The position numbers and the translations under genes were made by a program. The notes below the pieces were generated by a model that was not told the origin of the DNA, made no database searches, and saw only the letters and a list, made by a program, of their open reading frames with translations. 64,000 nt of DNA, from positions 806,001 to 870,000 of the forward strand of contig NC_012796.1 in assembly GCF_000010665.1 (NCBI RefSeq), written 5' to 3'. The first letter of the stretch is position 1. Each line of letters opens with the position of its first letter. Shown one piece after another: positions 6,291-14,894 of the stretch. The stretch is from Solidesulfovibrio magneticus RS-1 (GTDB lineage: Bacteria > Desulfobacterota > Desulfovibrionia > Desulfovibrionales > Desulfovibrionaceae).

Positions 6291-7733
6291 ATGACTAACG
6301 GCAATGCCCAGGAACAAACCCTTGGCCTTTTTGCGGCCGACGTCGCCGCCCAGCCCGGCTTGACTCTGGTTTCGACGTTATTTGGCCACGACACCTGGCT
6401 TCTCGACAACGCCGGCCAGGTCGTCAACTCTTGGACCAGCGACCGTGTCGGCGCTGGAGCGGCGTATCTCCTGGACAACGGCGACCTCGTGCGCTCCGCT
6501 GTCGCCTACCGCAACGCCCACGTCGGCATCATGAACGCCCCGGCCGGCGGCCTTATCGAGGAGTTCGACTGGGAAGGCAACCTCGTGTGGAGTTATAAGT
6601 ACATCGGCGAGGACTACAGCCAGCACCACGATTTCTGTGTCATGCCAAACGGCAATTTGTTGCTGGTGGCCTGGGAATACAAAAGCCCTCAGGAAGCCTA
6701 TCTGGCCGGCCGTTCCCCGGCGTTCATCCCGACCAAGGGCCTGCTGGTCGATTACGTCGTCGAGGTCCAGAAAACCGGACCGAATTCGGGCCAGGTCGTC
6801 TGGGAGTGGCACGCCTGGGACCATCTCGTGCAGGACGAAAACCCGGCCCTGCCCGATTATGGCCAGGTGTCAAGCCACCCCGAGCGCATCAACCTCAATT
6901 CCATCGGCGCCCTGGTGAGGGAAACCGGCAAGGTCGATTCCGACTGGACCCACATCAACGGCATCGATTACAATGCCGAAACCGACCAGATCATGTTGAG
7001 CGTCCACACCCAAAGCGAGGTCTGGATCATCGACCACGGCACGACCACGGCCGAGGCGGCCGGCACAACCGGCGGCAAGGCCGGCCACGGCGGCGATCTC
7101 CTCTACCGCTTCGGCAATCCCCAGACCTATGACGCCGGCGCGGCCGCCGACCAGACCCTTTACGGTCAGCACGACGCTTTGTGGATCGAAGACGGGCTGC
7201 CCGGAGCCGGCAATGTGCTGGTCTTCAACAACGGCTGGCAAAGCCCGTATGGCGAGTATTCCCACGTCCAGGAACTGGTCCTGCCCGTGGACGAGGACGG
7301 CACGTATCGCCGAAATTTCGACGGGTCCTTTGCCGAACCCGAGGTGGTCTGGAGCTATCCCGACGGCGACGTGCCCGGCTTTTATTCGGCCTACGTCTCC
7401 GGAGCCCAGCGTCTGGAGAACGGCGACACCCTGGTGACCCTTGGCGCGACCGGCAACTTGCTGGAAATCACGCCGGCCGGGCAAACGGTCTGGAATTACG
7501 TCAACCCGGACACTGACCAGGGCTTGTTGCGACAAGGGGCGTCGGCCGAGGCCGTGGGCCTGGGCTATGCCAACAATGTCTTTCGGGCCACCCGGTATGC
7601 GTATGATTTCGAAGGCTTTGTCGGGAAAAGTCTGGTTGGCGGCAACCTCCTTGTCGCCGACCCTACGCCCCAGGCTTCGGCCGTGGCCGGCCAGACCGGA
7701 GCGGGCGCGGCCCTGGCTTTCGCAGCCGTCTGA
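6291..7733 (+). CDS. Arylsulfotransferase (ASST)-family protein
   Basis: A 480-residue protein of the ASST beta-propeller type. Repeated blade motifs of the form G-LLDNGDLVR, MPNGNLLLVAWEY, VLVFNNG and GDTLVTLGATGNLLEITPAG run through the chain. His-containing loops typical of the active site are present (QHHDFC ~111-116, DWTHINGIDYN ~220, GQHDALW ~290). ASSTs move a sulfuryl group from one phenolic ester to another via a histidine intermediate and are usually periplasmic. Here ATG 6291 has a weak AGGA and the N-terminus carries no signal peptide, so either the enzyme is cytoplasmic or the export signal is unusual. The next gene begins 34 bp downstream on the same strand. Sulfotransfer is the family expectation, not shown. 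Confidence 0.8.
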   Translation: MTNGNAQEQTLGLFAADVAAQPGLTLVSTLFGHDTWLLDNAGQVVNSWTSDRVGAGAAYLLDNGDLVRSAVAYRNAHVGIMNAPAGGLIEEFDWEGNLVWSYKYIGEDYSQHHDFCVMPNGNLLLVAWEYKSPQEAYLAGRSPAFIPTKGLLVDYVVEVQKTGPNSGQVVWEWHAWDHLVQDENPALPDYGQVSSHPERINLNSIGALVRETGKVDSDWTHINGIDYNAETDQIMLSVHTQSEVWIIDHGTTTAEAAGTTGGKAGHGGDLLYRFGNPQTYDAGAAADQTLYGQHDALWIEDGLPGAGNVLVFNNGWQSPYGEYSHVQELVLPVDEDGTYRRNFDGSFAEPEVVWSYPDGDVPGFYSAYVSGAQRLENGDTLVTLGATGNLLEITPAGQTVWNYVNPDTDQGLLRQGASAEAVGLGYANNVFRATRYAYDFEGFVGKSLVGGNLLVADPTPQASAVAGQTGAGAALAFAAV

Positions 7734-7767
7734 GTCCGGCCGGGGCCGTCGGCCCCAGGAGCTGCCC

Positions 7768-10137
7768 ATGATCCGCGCCCGCCTGACTGCTTTGCTGTCC
7801 TGCCTGATCCTGACCGCTTCCCTGGCCGGCCCAGGCCGCGCCCTGGCCGCCCCAAGCGCCGTTGGCCGCGAGGGCGGCCGGCCCATCCTGCTTGTCGACG
7901 GCAAACCGGCCACCTCGGGCTTTGTCGAGATCTATTACTATCCCGGCCGGGGCAACCCCATGCCCGGCCAGCCTGAATACGGCGACCCTCGCTGGGTCGA
8001 GGCCATGAAGCGGGCCGTGGACACGGCCCTGGCCCAGGGCGTGCGCCTGGTCATGGCCAGCGTCTGGTGGAGCGATATCGACCGCTCCCCGGCCCGGCCG
8101 GCCACGCTGCAAGCGGCCCGCTACGACTTCGCCCCCCTGGACGCCGTCATGGACTACGCGGCCAGGCGCAAGGCCCAGGTGGTGCTTAAGACCTCGGCCA
8201 ACCATTTCGTGCCCGGCTGGTGGCTGGCCGAACAGGGCTTTCCCCAGGGAGCGGGCTATCAGGAACACTCGGCCTGTCGGTCTTGCGAGACCGACGCCTA
8301 CGGCACGGCCTACGCCAACCCGAGCATGGGCAGCCCGGAGGCCCGACGCGATTTCGGGGCGTTTATCGAGGCCCTGGTCGGGCGCTACCGGACCCATCCG
8401 GCCCTGGTCGGCTGGGCCTTCGGCCTTGGCCCCACCGGCGAGGACGGCTACGGCCCCAACTACATCGTGGTGGACGCCCCGGGCGGCGGGCCGGGCCTGG
8501 GCCGCCGGCCCATGATGTTCACCGACTATTCTCCGGATTTCACGGCCCGCTTCCGCTCCTGGCTGACGGCCCGCTACGGGACCGACGCCGGCCTGCGCCA
8601 GGCCTGGGGCGATCCCAAGGTATCGCTCACCGATTTTCGCGTGCCGCCTCCGGCTGAGCTGGTGCGCGATCCGGCCCTGTTTTCCCGCCGGCCGTTTCCC
8701 GATGCGGCCAACGACCGCGACGGCGACCCGGCCCGGTGGCTTACGCCCAAGGGCATGGATTTCCACGCTTTCCGCACCTGGGCCAGGGACGACGAGACCG
8801 ACTATTTCGGCCGGCTCTTCAAGACATTGGACAAAAAACACGTGCTGTTCCTCAACGCCCGGGCCAGGGCCTCGGCCAGGGCGCATCCGGACATCGACGG
8901 GATCTTTTTCAATCCCAATCCGCGTTTCGGCCAGCCGCTGTTTTTTGAAAACGACCAGCTCGACCTGATCCTGCGCTCCGTGGAGCGGATCGTGGCCGCC
9001 GGCAAGCTGGCCTGGGTGGCTGCCGAGAACGGCCACGAGCCGGGCCGGGCCCCCGGGGCCGGGGAGAGCAAGGAGCAGATCAACTACCTGCTGGCCATCG
9101 GCTGCGGCGTCAAAAGCCTGGGTGGCGTCATGGGCTACGCCGTGGACCTGCTCGACCCGGACACGGCCAATGCCTGGCTGCCCACCTGGCGCACGGCCCA
9201 CGCCCTGTCGGCGGTAAAGGCCATCGAAGCCTGGAAGCCCGCGCCCGGGCGCGGCCCCTGCGACACCATCACGGAACTGCGCCGCCGAAACGGCTGCGAC
9301 GCCGGGGCCAGCGCGCCGGCCGGCTGCCGGCTCACCGAACTGGCGCTGATCAATTACTGCCGCACCGATCTTGCCTGCGACGCCGACCGCGACGGCCGGG
9401 TCAGCGAGGACGAGTACGCCGCCTGCCGTCCCGGCGGCCAGACGCCGCCCCCTGGCGCGCCTGGCCCGGCTGCTGGTCCGGCCGCTGGTCCGGCCGGCGG
9501 CCCGCCTCCGGGCACGGCCGGCAAGTGCGGCGACGGGGTGTGCGACGATTTCGAACGGGCGCGCGGCGTGTGTCCGGCCGATTGCGGGGCGTCCGCTCCC
9601 GCCGGTCCGGCAGGGGCAACGCCGCCGGTTTCAAGCGGCAGCCCGGCCGGCGGCCCGTCTCCTGGGGCGGCCGGCAAATGCGGCGACGGGGTGTGCGACG
9701 ACTTCGAGCGTTCGCGCGGCGTGTGTCCGGCCGATTGCGGCGCATCGTCCAGCCCGACGGCTCCGGTCGGCGCGACGCCGCCGGTTTCGAGCGCCAGCCC
9801 GGCCGGTGCCCCGCCCCCTGGCGCGGCCGGCAAGTGCGGCGACGGGGTGTGCGACGATTTCGAGCGTGCTCGCGGCGTGTGCCCCCAGGACTGCGGCCCG
9901 GCATCCGGCTCGTCGTCCAGCCCGGCGGCTCCGGCCTCGTCCGGCATCAAGCCGGCCTCGCCGACGCTGCGGGTTTCGTCCGGTTCGCCCGGCGGTTCTC
10001 CGGGCGGCCCGGGCGGTCCGCCTCCCGGTGCGGCCGGCAAATGCGGCGACGGGGTGTGCGACGATTTCGAGCGCTCACGCGGCGTGTGCCCGGCCGACTG
10101 CTCTTCGGCCTCCGGGGCGTCGGCCGGCGGCTCCTGA
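7768..10137 (+). CDS. Secreted glycoside hydrolase-like (GH42/clan A-type) protein with EF-hand and four Cys-rich repeats
   Basis: A 789-residue exported protein with a signal peptide at ~1-28 (hydrophobic core LTALLSCLILTASLA, cleavage near ALAA). Residues ~35-490 look like a TIM-barrel glycosidase: VEIYYYPG, VRLVMASVWWSDID, VVLKTSANHFVPGWW, then GLGPTGEDGYG with E225 as candidate acid/base, and WVAAENGHEPG with E420 as candidate nucleophile. Residues 538-549 are a perfect EF-hand loop (DADRDGRVSEDE). From ~585 four copies of a 22-residue Cys4 module (CGDGVC...ER-RGVCP-DC) alternate with Pro/Ala/Gly/Ser linkers to the C-terminus. The modules resemble CGxGxC...C..DC repeats of other bacterial surface proteins and may bind metal or matrix. 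Start ATG 7768 follows AGGAG. It probably acts outside the cell on a polysaccharide. Confidence 0.75.
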   Translation: MIRARLTALLSCLILTASLAGPGRALAAPSAVGREGGRPILLVDGKPATSGFVEIYYYPGRGNPMPGQPEYGDPRWVEAMKRAVDTALAQGVRLVMASVWWSDIDRSPARPATLQAARYDFAPLDAVMDYAARRKAQVVLKTSANHFVPGWWLAEQGFPQGAGYQEHSACRSCETDAYGTAYANPSMGSPEARRDFGAFIEALVGRYRTHPALVGWAFGLGPTGEDGYGPNYIVVDAPGGGPGLGRRPMMFTDYSPDFTARFRSWLTARYGTDAGLRQAWGDPKVSLTDFRVPPPAELVRDPALFSRRPFPDAANDRDGDPARWLTPKGMDFHAFRTWARDDETDYFGRLFKTLDKKHVLFLNARARASARAHPDIDGIFFNPNPRFGQPLFFENDQLDLILRSVERIVAAGKLAWVAAENGHEPGRAPGAGESKEQINYLLAIGCGVKSLGGVMGYAVDLLDPDTANAWLPTWRTAHALSAVKAIEAWKPAPGRGPCDTITELRRRNGCDAGASAPAGCRLTELALINYCRTDLACDADRDGRVSEDEYAACRPGGQTPPPGAPGPAAGPAAGPAGGPPPGTAGKCGDGVCDDFERARGVCPADCGASAPAGPAGATPPVSSGSPAGGPSPGAAGKCGDGVCDDFERSRGVCPADCGASSSPTAPVGATPPVSSASPAGAPPPGAAGKCGDGVCDDFERARGVCPQDCGPASGSSSSPAAPASSGIKPASPTLRVSSGSPGGSPGGPGGPPPGAAGKCGDGVCDDFERSRGVCPADCSSASGASAGGS
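9520..10101 (+). repeat. Four near-identical 66-bp coding repeats (Cys4 module)
   Basis: Units lie at 9520-9585, 9673-9738, 9829-9894 and 10036-10101, separated by 87, 90 and 141 bp of Pro/Ala/Ser/Gly-coding linkers. The units keep almost the same DNA sequence while the linkers differ, which suggests recent duplication or ongoing gene conversion. Copy number could vary between strains. Confidence 0.85.
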
Positions 10138-10250
10138 TGCGACGCGGGACAAGGCCGGCTGTTTTCGGTAATGATTTCCCCATGCACGCTGTTGCCCGCA
10201 AGCAGGCCATCCCGGCGTTTCCGGCCCGAACCGGCGAGACCGGCTAGCCC

Positions 10251-11789
10251 TTGAACGACCACCTCGCCCCGAGCGCCCCGGCCGCGTCCCGATACGCCGC
10301 CGCCGTCGCCGCCGTCCTGGCCGGCGGGGGGCTGGCCGCCGTGGTCCTGGCCGCCTCGGGCCTGCCCTGGTGGTCGGTCCTGGCCGGAGCCGGGACCCTC
10401 GCGCTTTTTATAGCCTGCCTGGCCAGCCCCTTTTTCGGCCTGTGCGCCACCGCCTTTTGCCTCATCCTGGCCTCGCCCAATATCTACACCCTGGTCGTCA
10501 ACACCCTGCAACTGCACCTGTATCCCTACGTCTTGCCGCTGGTGTTCACGTTTCTGGGGATGCTTGTCCGGGCCGGCCAGGGCCGACTGTCGCTACGGCC
10601 GCGTTCGGCCTTTCTGCCCGTGCTGCTGCTGGTTTTCGTGGCCGAGGCGGCCAGCCTCCTGTGGACGCCCCACACGGCCTGGGGACTAGCCAACATCGCG
10701 CGACTGACCACGAACCTACTCCTTTACTGGACCGTCATGGTTTTGGTCGACACGCCGCGCCGCCTGGATATCCTCTTTAAGACCCTGTTCGCCAGCGCCG
10801 TCATGACCGCCGCCGGCGTGCTCGGGGCCCTGGAGTGGGAATATGTCCTGCACGTGCCCCTGGATCGCAGTCTCCGGCTCGTGTTCGAGATCTATTTCTA
10901 CACCACCCGGGCCGGCGGCATCGAATCCTGGAACCAGAGCGCCGGGTTTTTGAGCGTGGCCAGCATCATCGCCGCCGGCTACGCCGTGCTGGCCCGGACC
11001 AGGGCTCGGCGCGCGGGCTGGGGGCTGGGGGCCATGTTTTTTTTCTGCATGATGCTGCTGCCGGCCAGCCGGGGCGCGCTGCTCGGCTTTTGCGGCGCGG
11101 CCGTGCTGCTCATTTTGGCCCTGCCGGCCACCCGACGCCTGTTTCTGCGCAAGACCACGCTGTTTGTCGTCATGGTCATCGTCGGGATGCTCGTCACCAC
11201 CCCCGGCTACATCGACCGGATGCTCGTGGGGTTCGGCTACACGGGCGAGTTGCTGTTCAGCAAAAAGAAGTCCTCCTCCTCCAGCGACTCCGACGCCACA
11301 GGCATCTCGACGCGCTTTAAAATCTGGCGCGAGGGATTTAAGCGTGTGGGCGAAAGCGGCGGGACCATCCTCGGCGGCCTGGGCACGGGCGGCTTCATGT
11401 ACCGGATCAAGGTCTTCGAGGTGCACAACGTCTACCTCGCCTTCTACTACGACATGGGACTGGCCGGCATCTTCCTGTTGTTTTTTTTGGGTTTCATTCT
11501 CATCCGGCGTTCGTTCCCCATCGCCATGGCCTACCATGCCCGCCTGGCCCGGCCGCCGACCGCGCCCGATCCGGCCGGACCGGCCAGCGCCGATTTCGTC
11601 CTGGTCATGTTTTTCGCCGTGCTGACCGCCTTTACGGCCGAGGTCGCCATCCACGGCCTGGTGGACTACGACCTCACGTCCTTTGTCTCGCGCTACGCCT
11701 TTTTCTACCTGGCCCTTTACGACGTCGTCCTGGGGCTGGCCGAGGCCGGGCCGGCCGTCCCCCTCGACGCCGGGGCGGCGAAGGCGTAG
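10251..11789 (+). CDS. O-antigen ligase/polymerase (Wzy/WaaL-like) membrane protein
   Basis: A 512-residue protein with about a dozen hydrophobic segments. A large periplasmic loop between ~345 and ~400 contains the Wzy_C-type features R-KIWREGFKRV and LGGLGTGGFMYRIKVFEVHNVYL, where a ligase of this family carries its functional Arg and His residues. Such proteins join or polymerise undecaprenyl-linked glycan units on the periplasmic side of the inner membrane. The start is a TTG at 10251 and is not well supported; the first membrane helix begins ~15 residues in, so little can be lost. A Ser-rich stretch (KKKSSSSSDSD, ~340) in the loop is unusual. It lies 113 bp downstream of the secreted glycosidase-like gene on the same strand and may act in the same glycan pathway. 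Confidence 0.78.
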   Translation: MNDHLAPSAPAASRYAAAVAAVLAGGGLAAVVLAASGLPWWSVLAGAGTLALFIACLASPFFGLCATAFCLILASPNIYTLVVNTLQLHLYPYVLPLVFTFLGMLVRAGQGRLSLRPRSAFLPVLLLVFVAEAASLLWTPHTAWGLANIARLTTNLLLYWTVMVLVDTPRRLDILFKTLFASAVMTAAGVLGALEWEYVLHVPLDRSLRLVFEIYFYTTRAGGIESWNQSAGFLSVASIIAAGYAVLARTRARRAGWGLGAMFFFCMMLLPASRGALLGFCGAAVLLILALPATRRLFLRKTTLFVVMVIVGMLVTTPGYIDRMLVGFGYTGELLFSKKKSSSSSDSDATGISTRFKIWREGFKRVGESGGTILGGLGTGGFMYRIKVFEVHNVYLAFYYDMGLAGIFLLFFLGFILIRRSFPIAMAYHARLARPPTAPDPAGPASADFVLVMFFAVLTAFTAEVAIHGLVDYDLTSFVSRYAFFYLALYDVVLGLAEAGPAVPLDAGAAKA

Positions 11790-11864
11790 GAGGGGCGCGC
11801 CGGCGTTGCCGGTTGCGCAGGCGGCCCGGCCGCCTGTGGCTGCATCACCCCGCGAGGACTTCCC

Positions 11865-13088
11865 ATGGCTTCGGAAATTTTCGGCAATCCGTCATTCACC
11901 CGGTTCTGGACCGCCCGCAGCGCCTCGGGCTTTGCCTACCACATGACCGCCGTGGCCGTGGGCTGGCAGGTCTACGCCATGACCGGCAGCGCCTTCATGC
12001 TGGGACTGGTGGGGCTGACCGAATTTTTGCCCCAATTCCTGCTGACCCTGGTGGTGGGGCAGGTGGCCGACCGGGTGGACCGCCGCCGCATCGCCGGGGT
12101 GTGCCAGCTCATCGAGGCCGTGGCCCTGCTCACGCTTCTGGCCGAGACGGCCGGCGGCTTTCTCGGCCTTGGCGGCATGTTCGCCTGCGTGGGGCTTATT
12201 GGCGCGGCCCGGGCCTTTGAGACGCCTTCGCTGCAGGCCTTGCTGCCTTCGCTGGTGCCCCTGGAGGCCTTGCCCAGGATGCTGGCCTGGAGCGGCTCGG
12301 TCTGGAAGACGGCCATGATCCTGGGGCCGGCGGCGGGCGGTTTCCTTTTTGCCCTGGGACCGGGCGTGGTCTACGGCCTGGGCGCGGTCTTTTACGTCGG
12401 CGCGGCCCTGGCCGTGCTGTCCATTCCGGCCAAGCCGGCCAGGCGGCCGCCACAGGCCGAGGGGCTTTGGCGCTCGGCCCTGGACGGGCTGCGCTACATC
12501 AAAAGCCGGCCGGTCATTTTCGGGGCCATCTCCCTGGACCTTTTTTCGGTGCTGCTGGGCGGCGCGGTGGGGTTGTTGCCGGTGTTCGCCAGCGACATTC
12601 TGGCTGTTGGCCCGGGGGGCCTTGGCGCGCTTCGGGCCGCGCCAAGCCTGGGGGCCCTGGCCATGTCGCTTTGTCTCACGCGCTTTCCCTTGACCCGCCA
12701 TGCCGGGCCGGCCATGTTCGGTGCGGTGATCGTTTTCGGGCTGTCCACCCTGGTCTTCGGGCTGTCGCGGTCGTTTCCGCTATCCCTGGCCGCCTTGACG
12801 GTCCTGGGGGCCGGGGACATGGTGAGCGTGGTCATCCGCTCGACGCTCATTCAGATCGACACCCCGGACTCCCTGCGCGGGCGGGTCAGCGCCGTCAACG
12901 CGGTGTTTATCGGCGCGTCCAATCAGCTCGGCGATTTCGAGTCCGGCCTGCTGGCGGCTCTCGTCGGGGCTGTGCCGGCCGTCATTTTCGGCGGCGTCGG
13001 GGCGGTGGCCCTGGCGCTCATGTGGATGCGCCTTTTCCCGGAACTACGCCGCCGCGACCGCCTCGTGCCCGAATCCGTCGGCGCTTGA
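11865..13088 (+). CDS. MFS transporter, EntS-like (MFS_3) exporter
   Basis: A 407-residue integral membrane protein with 10-12 transmembrane segments. The MFS loop signature GQVADRVDRRRI (~66-77) follows segment 2, and the second half has the matching DSLRGRVSAVNAVFIGASNQLGDFESG typical of the EntS/DUF894 branch. This branch contains siderophore and drug exporters driven by the proton gradient. ATG 11865 follows the O-antigen ligase gene by 75 bp; the two may be co-transcribed. No substrate-specific neighbour such as a siderophore synthetase is present, so the cargo is unknown. Confidence 0.8.
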   Translation: MASEIFGNPSFTRFWTARSASGFAYHMTAVAVGWQVYAMTGSAFMLGLVGLTEFLPQFLLTLVVGQVADRVDRRRIAGVCQLIEAVALLTLLAETAGGFLGLGGMFACVGLIGAARAFETPSLQALLPSLVPLEALPRMLAWSGSVWKTAMILGPAAGGFLFALGPGVVYGLGAVFYVGAALAVLSIPAKPARRPPQAEGLWRSALDGLRYIKSRPVIFGAISLDLFSVLLGGAVGLLPVFASDILAVGPGGLGALRAAPSLGALAMSLCLTRFPLTRHAGPAMFGAVIVFGLSTLVFGLSRSFPLSLAALTVLGAGDMVSVVIRSTLIQIDTPDSLRGRVSAVNAVFIGASNQLGDFESGLLAALVGAVPAVIFGGVGAVALALMWMRLFPELRRRDRLVPESVGA

Positions 13089-13120
13089 CGCCACGACATT
13101 CAACCGCACCCACCCCGTAA

Positions 13121-13175
13121 CCCCCTATAAGGGAGGGTCCGGGAGGGGGTAACCCCCTCCCGGCCGCCGGAGGCA
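13121..13175 (-). repeat. GC-rich palindromic element, family A, copy 1
   Basis: Ends with the family's constant CCGCCGGAGGC and contains GGGAGGGGGTAACCCCCTCCC, a near-perfect hairpin. It is placed between two plus-strand genes in the reverse orientation, so its GGAGG lies 13-17 bp before the next start codon and might serve as a distant ribosome-binding site. Confidence 0.75.
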
Positions 13176-13185
13176 ACTTCTCCTC

Positions 13186-14319
13186 ATGAACGACAACCAC
13201 CCCCCCAACTGGCGCGACGAGTTCGCGGTGACGGCGGACACGGTGTTTTTTAACCACGCGGCCATCTCGCCCTTGCCCCGCCGGGCCTGTCTGGCCGGCG
13301 ACGAGATTTACGCCGAGCGTTGGCGGCGGGCGTCCAAGGACTACATGCGCTGGATGGGGCTGGTGGACGAGGCCAGGGACCGGGCGGCCTGGCTGCTCGG
13401 GACCGAACCTAAGCGCGTGGCCTTTACCGGCAACACCTCCTGCGGCCTGTCGCTGGTGGCGGCCGGCCTTGCCTGGAAGCCCGGCGACAAGGTGGCCGTG
13501 GCCTGGCCGGATTTTCCCTCGGTGCGTTTCCCCTTCGACAATCTGGTGCGGCTTGGCGTGGAACTCGTCGAGTTGCCCAAGCACGACGGCATTCTGGACA
13601 TGGACGCGGCGGCAAAGCTTGTGCCGGGCTGCCGGCTGGCCGTGGCTTCCACGGTCGACTGGCTGACCGGCGCGGCCCTGCCCACGGCGGATTTCGTGCG
13701 GCTGTGCCACGAGGCCGGGGCGCTGTGCTGTCTGGATGCCATCCAGAGTCTGGGGGCCATGCCCTTTGACGCGACGGCGCTGGGGGTCGATTTCGTGGCC
13801 GCCGGCTGCCACAAATGGCAGTTCGGCCCCATGGGGTTGGGCATTTTTTACGTTTCGCCCGAGGCTGACGCGGCCCTGGCCACGACGCTTGCCGGCTGGC
13901 GCAGCGTGCGCGACGCGGAGCAGCTCTCCGAAGCCTTCGTGCTCAAGGACGGGGCCGGCCGGTTCGAGCCGGGCACCCAGGACATCGCGGCCATCGCCGC
14001 CTACGGTGAGGCGCTGTCACTGTTGGAAGAGGTCGGTATGGAGACCGTGGCGAAGAACATTTTCGGCGTCACGCACTCCCTGGCCGAGGGGCTGGCCGAG
14101 CGGGACCACAAGGTTGTCTCGCCGCGTACGGGGGGCCAGCATTCGGGCATCGTGTCCTTTGAGCATCCCGATCCGGCCGGGCTTTTCGCCCATCTCGACG
14201 CCCGGGGCGTGGCCTGCTCGCCGCGCGGCGGCCGCATCCGCCTGTCGCCCCATTTCTACAACGACGCCACGGACGTGGCCCGGTTTTTTACCATCCTCGA
14301 CGCGTTCGACCAGGGCTGA
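13186..14319 (+). CDS. PLP-dependent aminotransferase class V (cysteine desulfurase/epimerase-like)
   Basis: A 377-residue fold-type I PLP enzyme. Seen motifs: VFFNHAAISPLP at the N-terminus, FTGNTSCGLSLV for the cofactor phosphate, CLDAIQSLGAMPFD with the Asp that pairs with the pyridine nitrogen, and AAGCHKWQFGPMGLG with the Schiff-base lysine (~208). RIRLSPHFYN near the C-terminus holds the substrate carboxylate Arg. The lysine context differs from SufS/NifS and the mobile catalytic-Cys loop is not obvious, so it may be an epimerase- or lyase-like member rather than a desulfurase. It has its own interval with a family A repeat upstream and a bidirectional terminator 21 bp after its stop. 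Confidence 0.78.
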   Translation: MNDNHPPNWRDEFAVTADTVFFNHAAISPLPRRACLAGDEIYAERWRRASKDYMRWMGLVDEARDRAAWLLGTEPKRVAFTGNTSCGLSLVAAGLAWKPGDKVAVAWPDFPSVRFPFDNLVRLGVELVELPKHDGILDMDAAAKLVPGCRLAVASTVDWLTGAALPTADFVRLCHEAGALCCLDAIQSLGAMPFDATALGVDFVAAGCHKWQFGPMGLGIFYVSPEADAALATTLAGWRSVRDAEQLSEAFVLKDGAGRFEPGTQDIAAIAAYGEALSLLEEVGMETVAKNIFGVTHSLAEGLAERDHKVVSPRTGGQHSGIVSFEHPDPAGLFAHLDARGVACSPRGGRIRLSPHFYNDATDVARFFTILDAFDQG

Positions 14320-14339
14320 ACTTCCCGGCCAAAGACGCC

Positions 14340-14374
14340 AAAAGGGGCGCGACCATGACGGTCGCGCCCCTTTT
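14340..14374. terminator. Bidirectional Rho-independent terminator
   Basis: A perfect 15-bp stem (AAAAGGGGCGCGACC and its complement) with loop ATGAC lies between the convergent aminotransferase and DUF1499 genes. A/T ends on both arms serve both directions. Confidence 0.9.
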
Positions 14375-14393
14375 GCGTTGAAACGGCGACTGG

Positions 14394-14894
14394 TTACAGG
14401 CCGGCGTCCTTGAAAAGCTGCTCCAACCGTCGACGGTTGACGCCAAGGTCGCTTTTGCCCACCCGCGAGGCGCTGCGGGCCTGGAGCAGGCCGGCGGCCG
14501 GGTCGTAGAGCAGCTCCACATCGTCCACGAAGCCGAAACGCGATGACTTGGCCGTGGCGTGGACGTAGCGTTCGGCGACATCCACCAGGGTCACCCCGGA
14601 CTGCTGGCGCAGGATTTCCACCAGGGCCGGGAGGGGATTATCGGCGCAGGGGCGCGGGGCGATGTAGTGGAGGGGATCGTTTTTGCGGGCAGTGGTCGAG
14701 ACCCAGTTGGGATTTTGCCCGTCGGCCCGAAGCGGGCCGCCCGTGGGCGACACCAGCGGCGGCATCTTGCGGCTGACCGCGCCGAGCCAGGCAAAAACCG
14801 CCACGCCAACGACGATGGCGACCAAAAGCGCCACCGCCGCCACCTGGCCCACGGATTCGAAAAAGCGCACCAGCGCGCGCAGAGTGTCCATCAT
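14394..14894 (-). CDS. DUF1499 domain membrane-anchored protein
   Basis: A 166-residue protein with one membrane helix (~17-38, VAAVALLVAIVVGVAVFAWL) and a DUF1499 domain. The domain is recognised from NPNWVSTTA, HYIAP, AERYVHATAKSSRFGFVDDVELLYDP and ARSASRVGKSDLGVNRRRLE. DUF1499 proteins are small envelope-facing proteins of unknown function. The first ATG at 14894 overlaps the diguanylate cyclase stop (ATGA), and a second ATG follows immediately, so translation is probably coupled. It is the last gene of the minus-strand pair. Confidence 0.85.
   Translation of the reverse strand: MMDTLRALVRFFESVGQVAAVALLVAIVVGVAVFAWLGAVSRKMPPLVSPTGGPLRADGQNPNWVSTTARKNDPLHYIAPRPCADNPLPALVEILRQQSGVTLVDVAERYVHATAKSSRFGFVDDVELLYDPAAGLLQARSASRVGKSDLGVNRRRLEQLFKDAGL

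Noticed and set aside
9520-10101. Regularly spaced 66-bp repeats considered as a CRISPR-like array
   Set aside because: The units are in frame, code for a cysteine module in an exported protein, and have Pro/Ala-coding linkers of unequal length.
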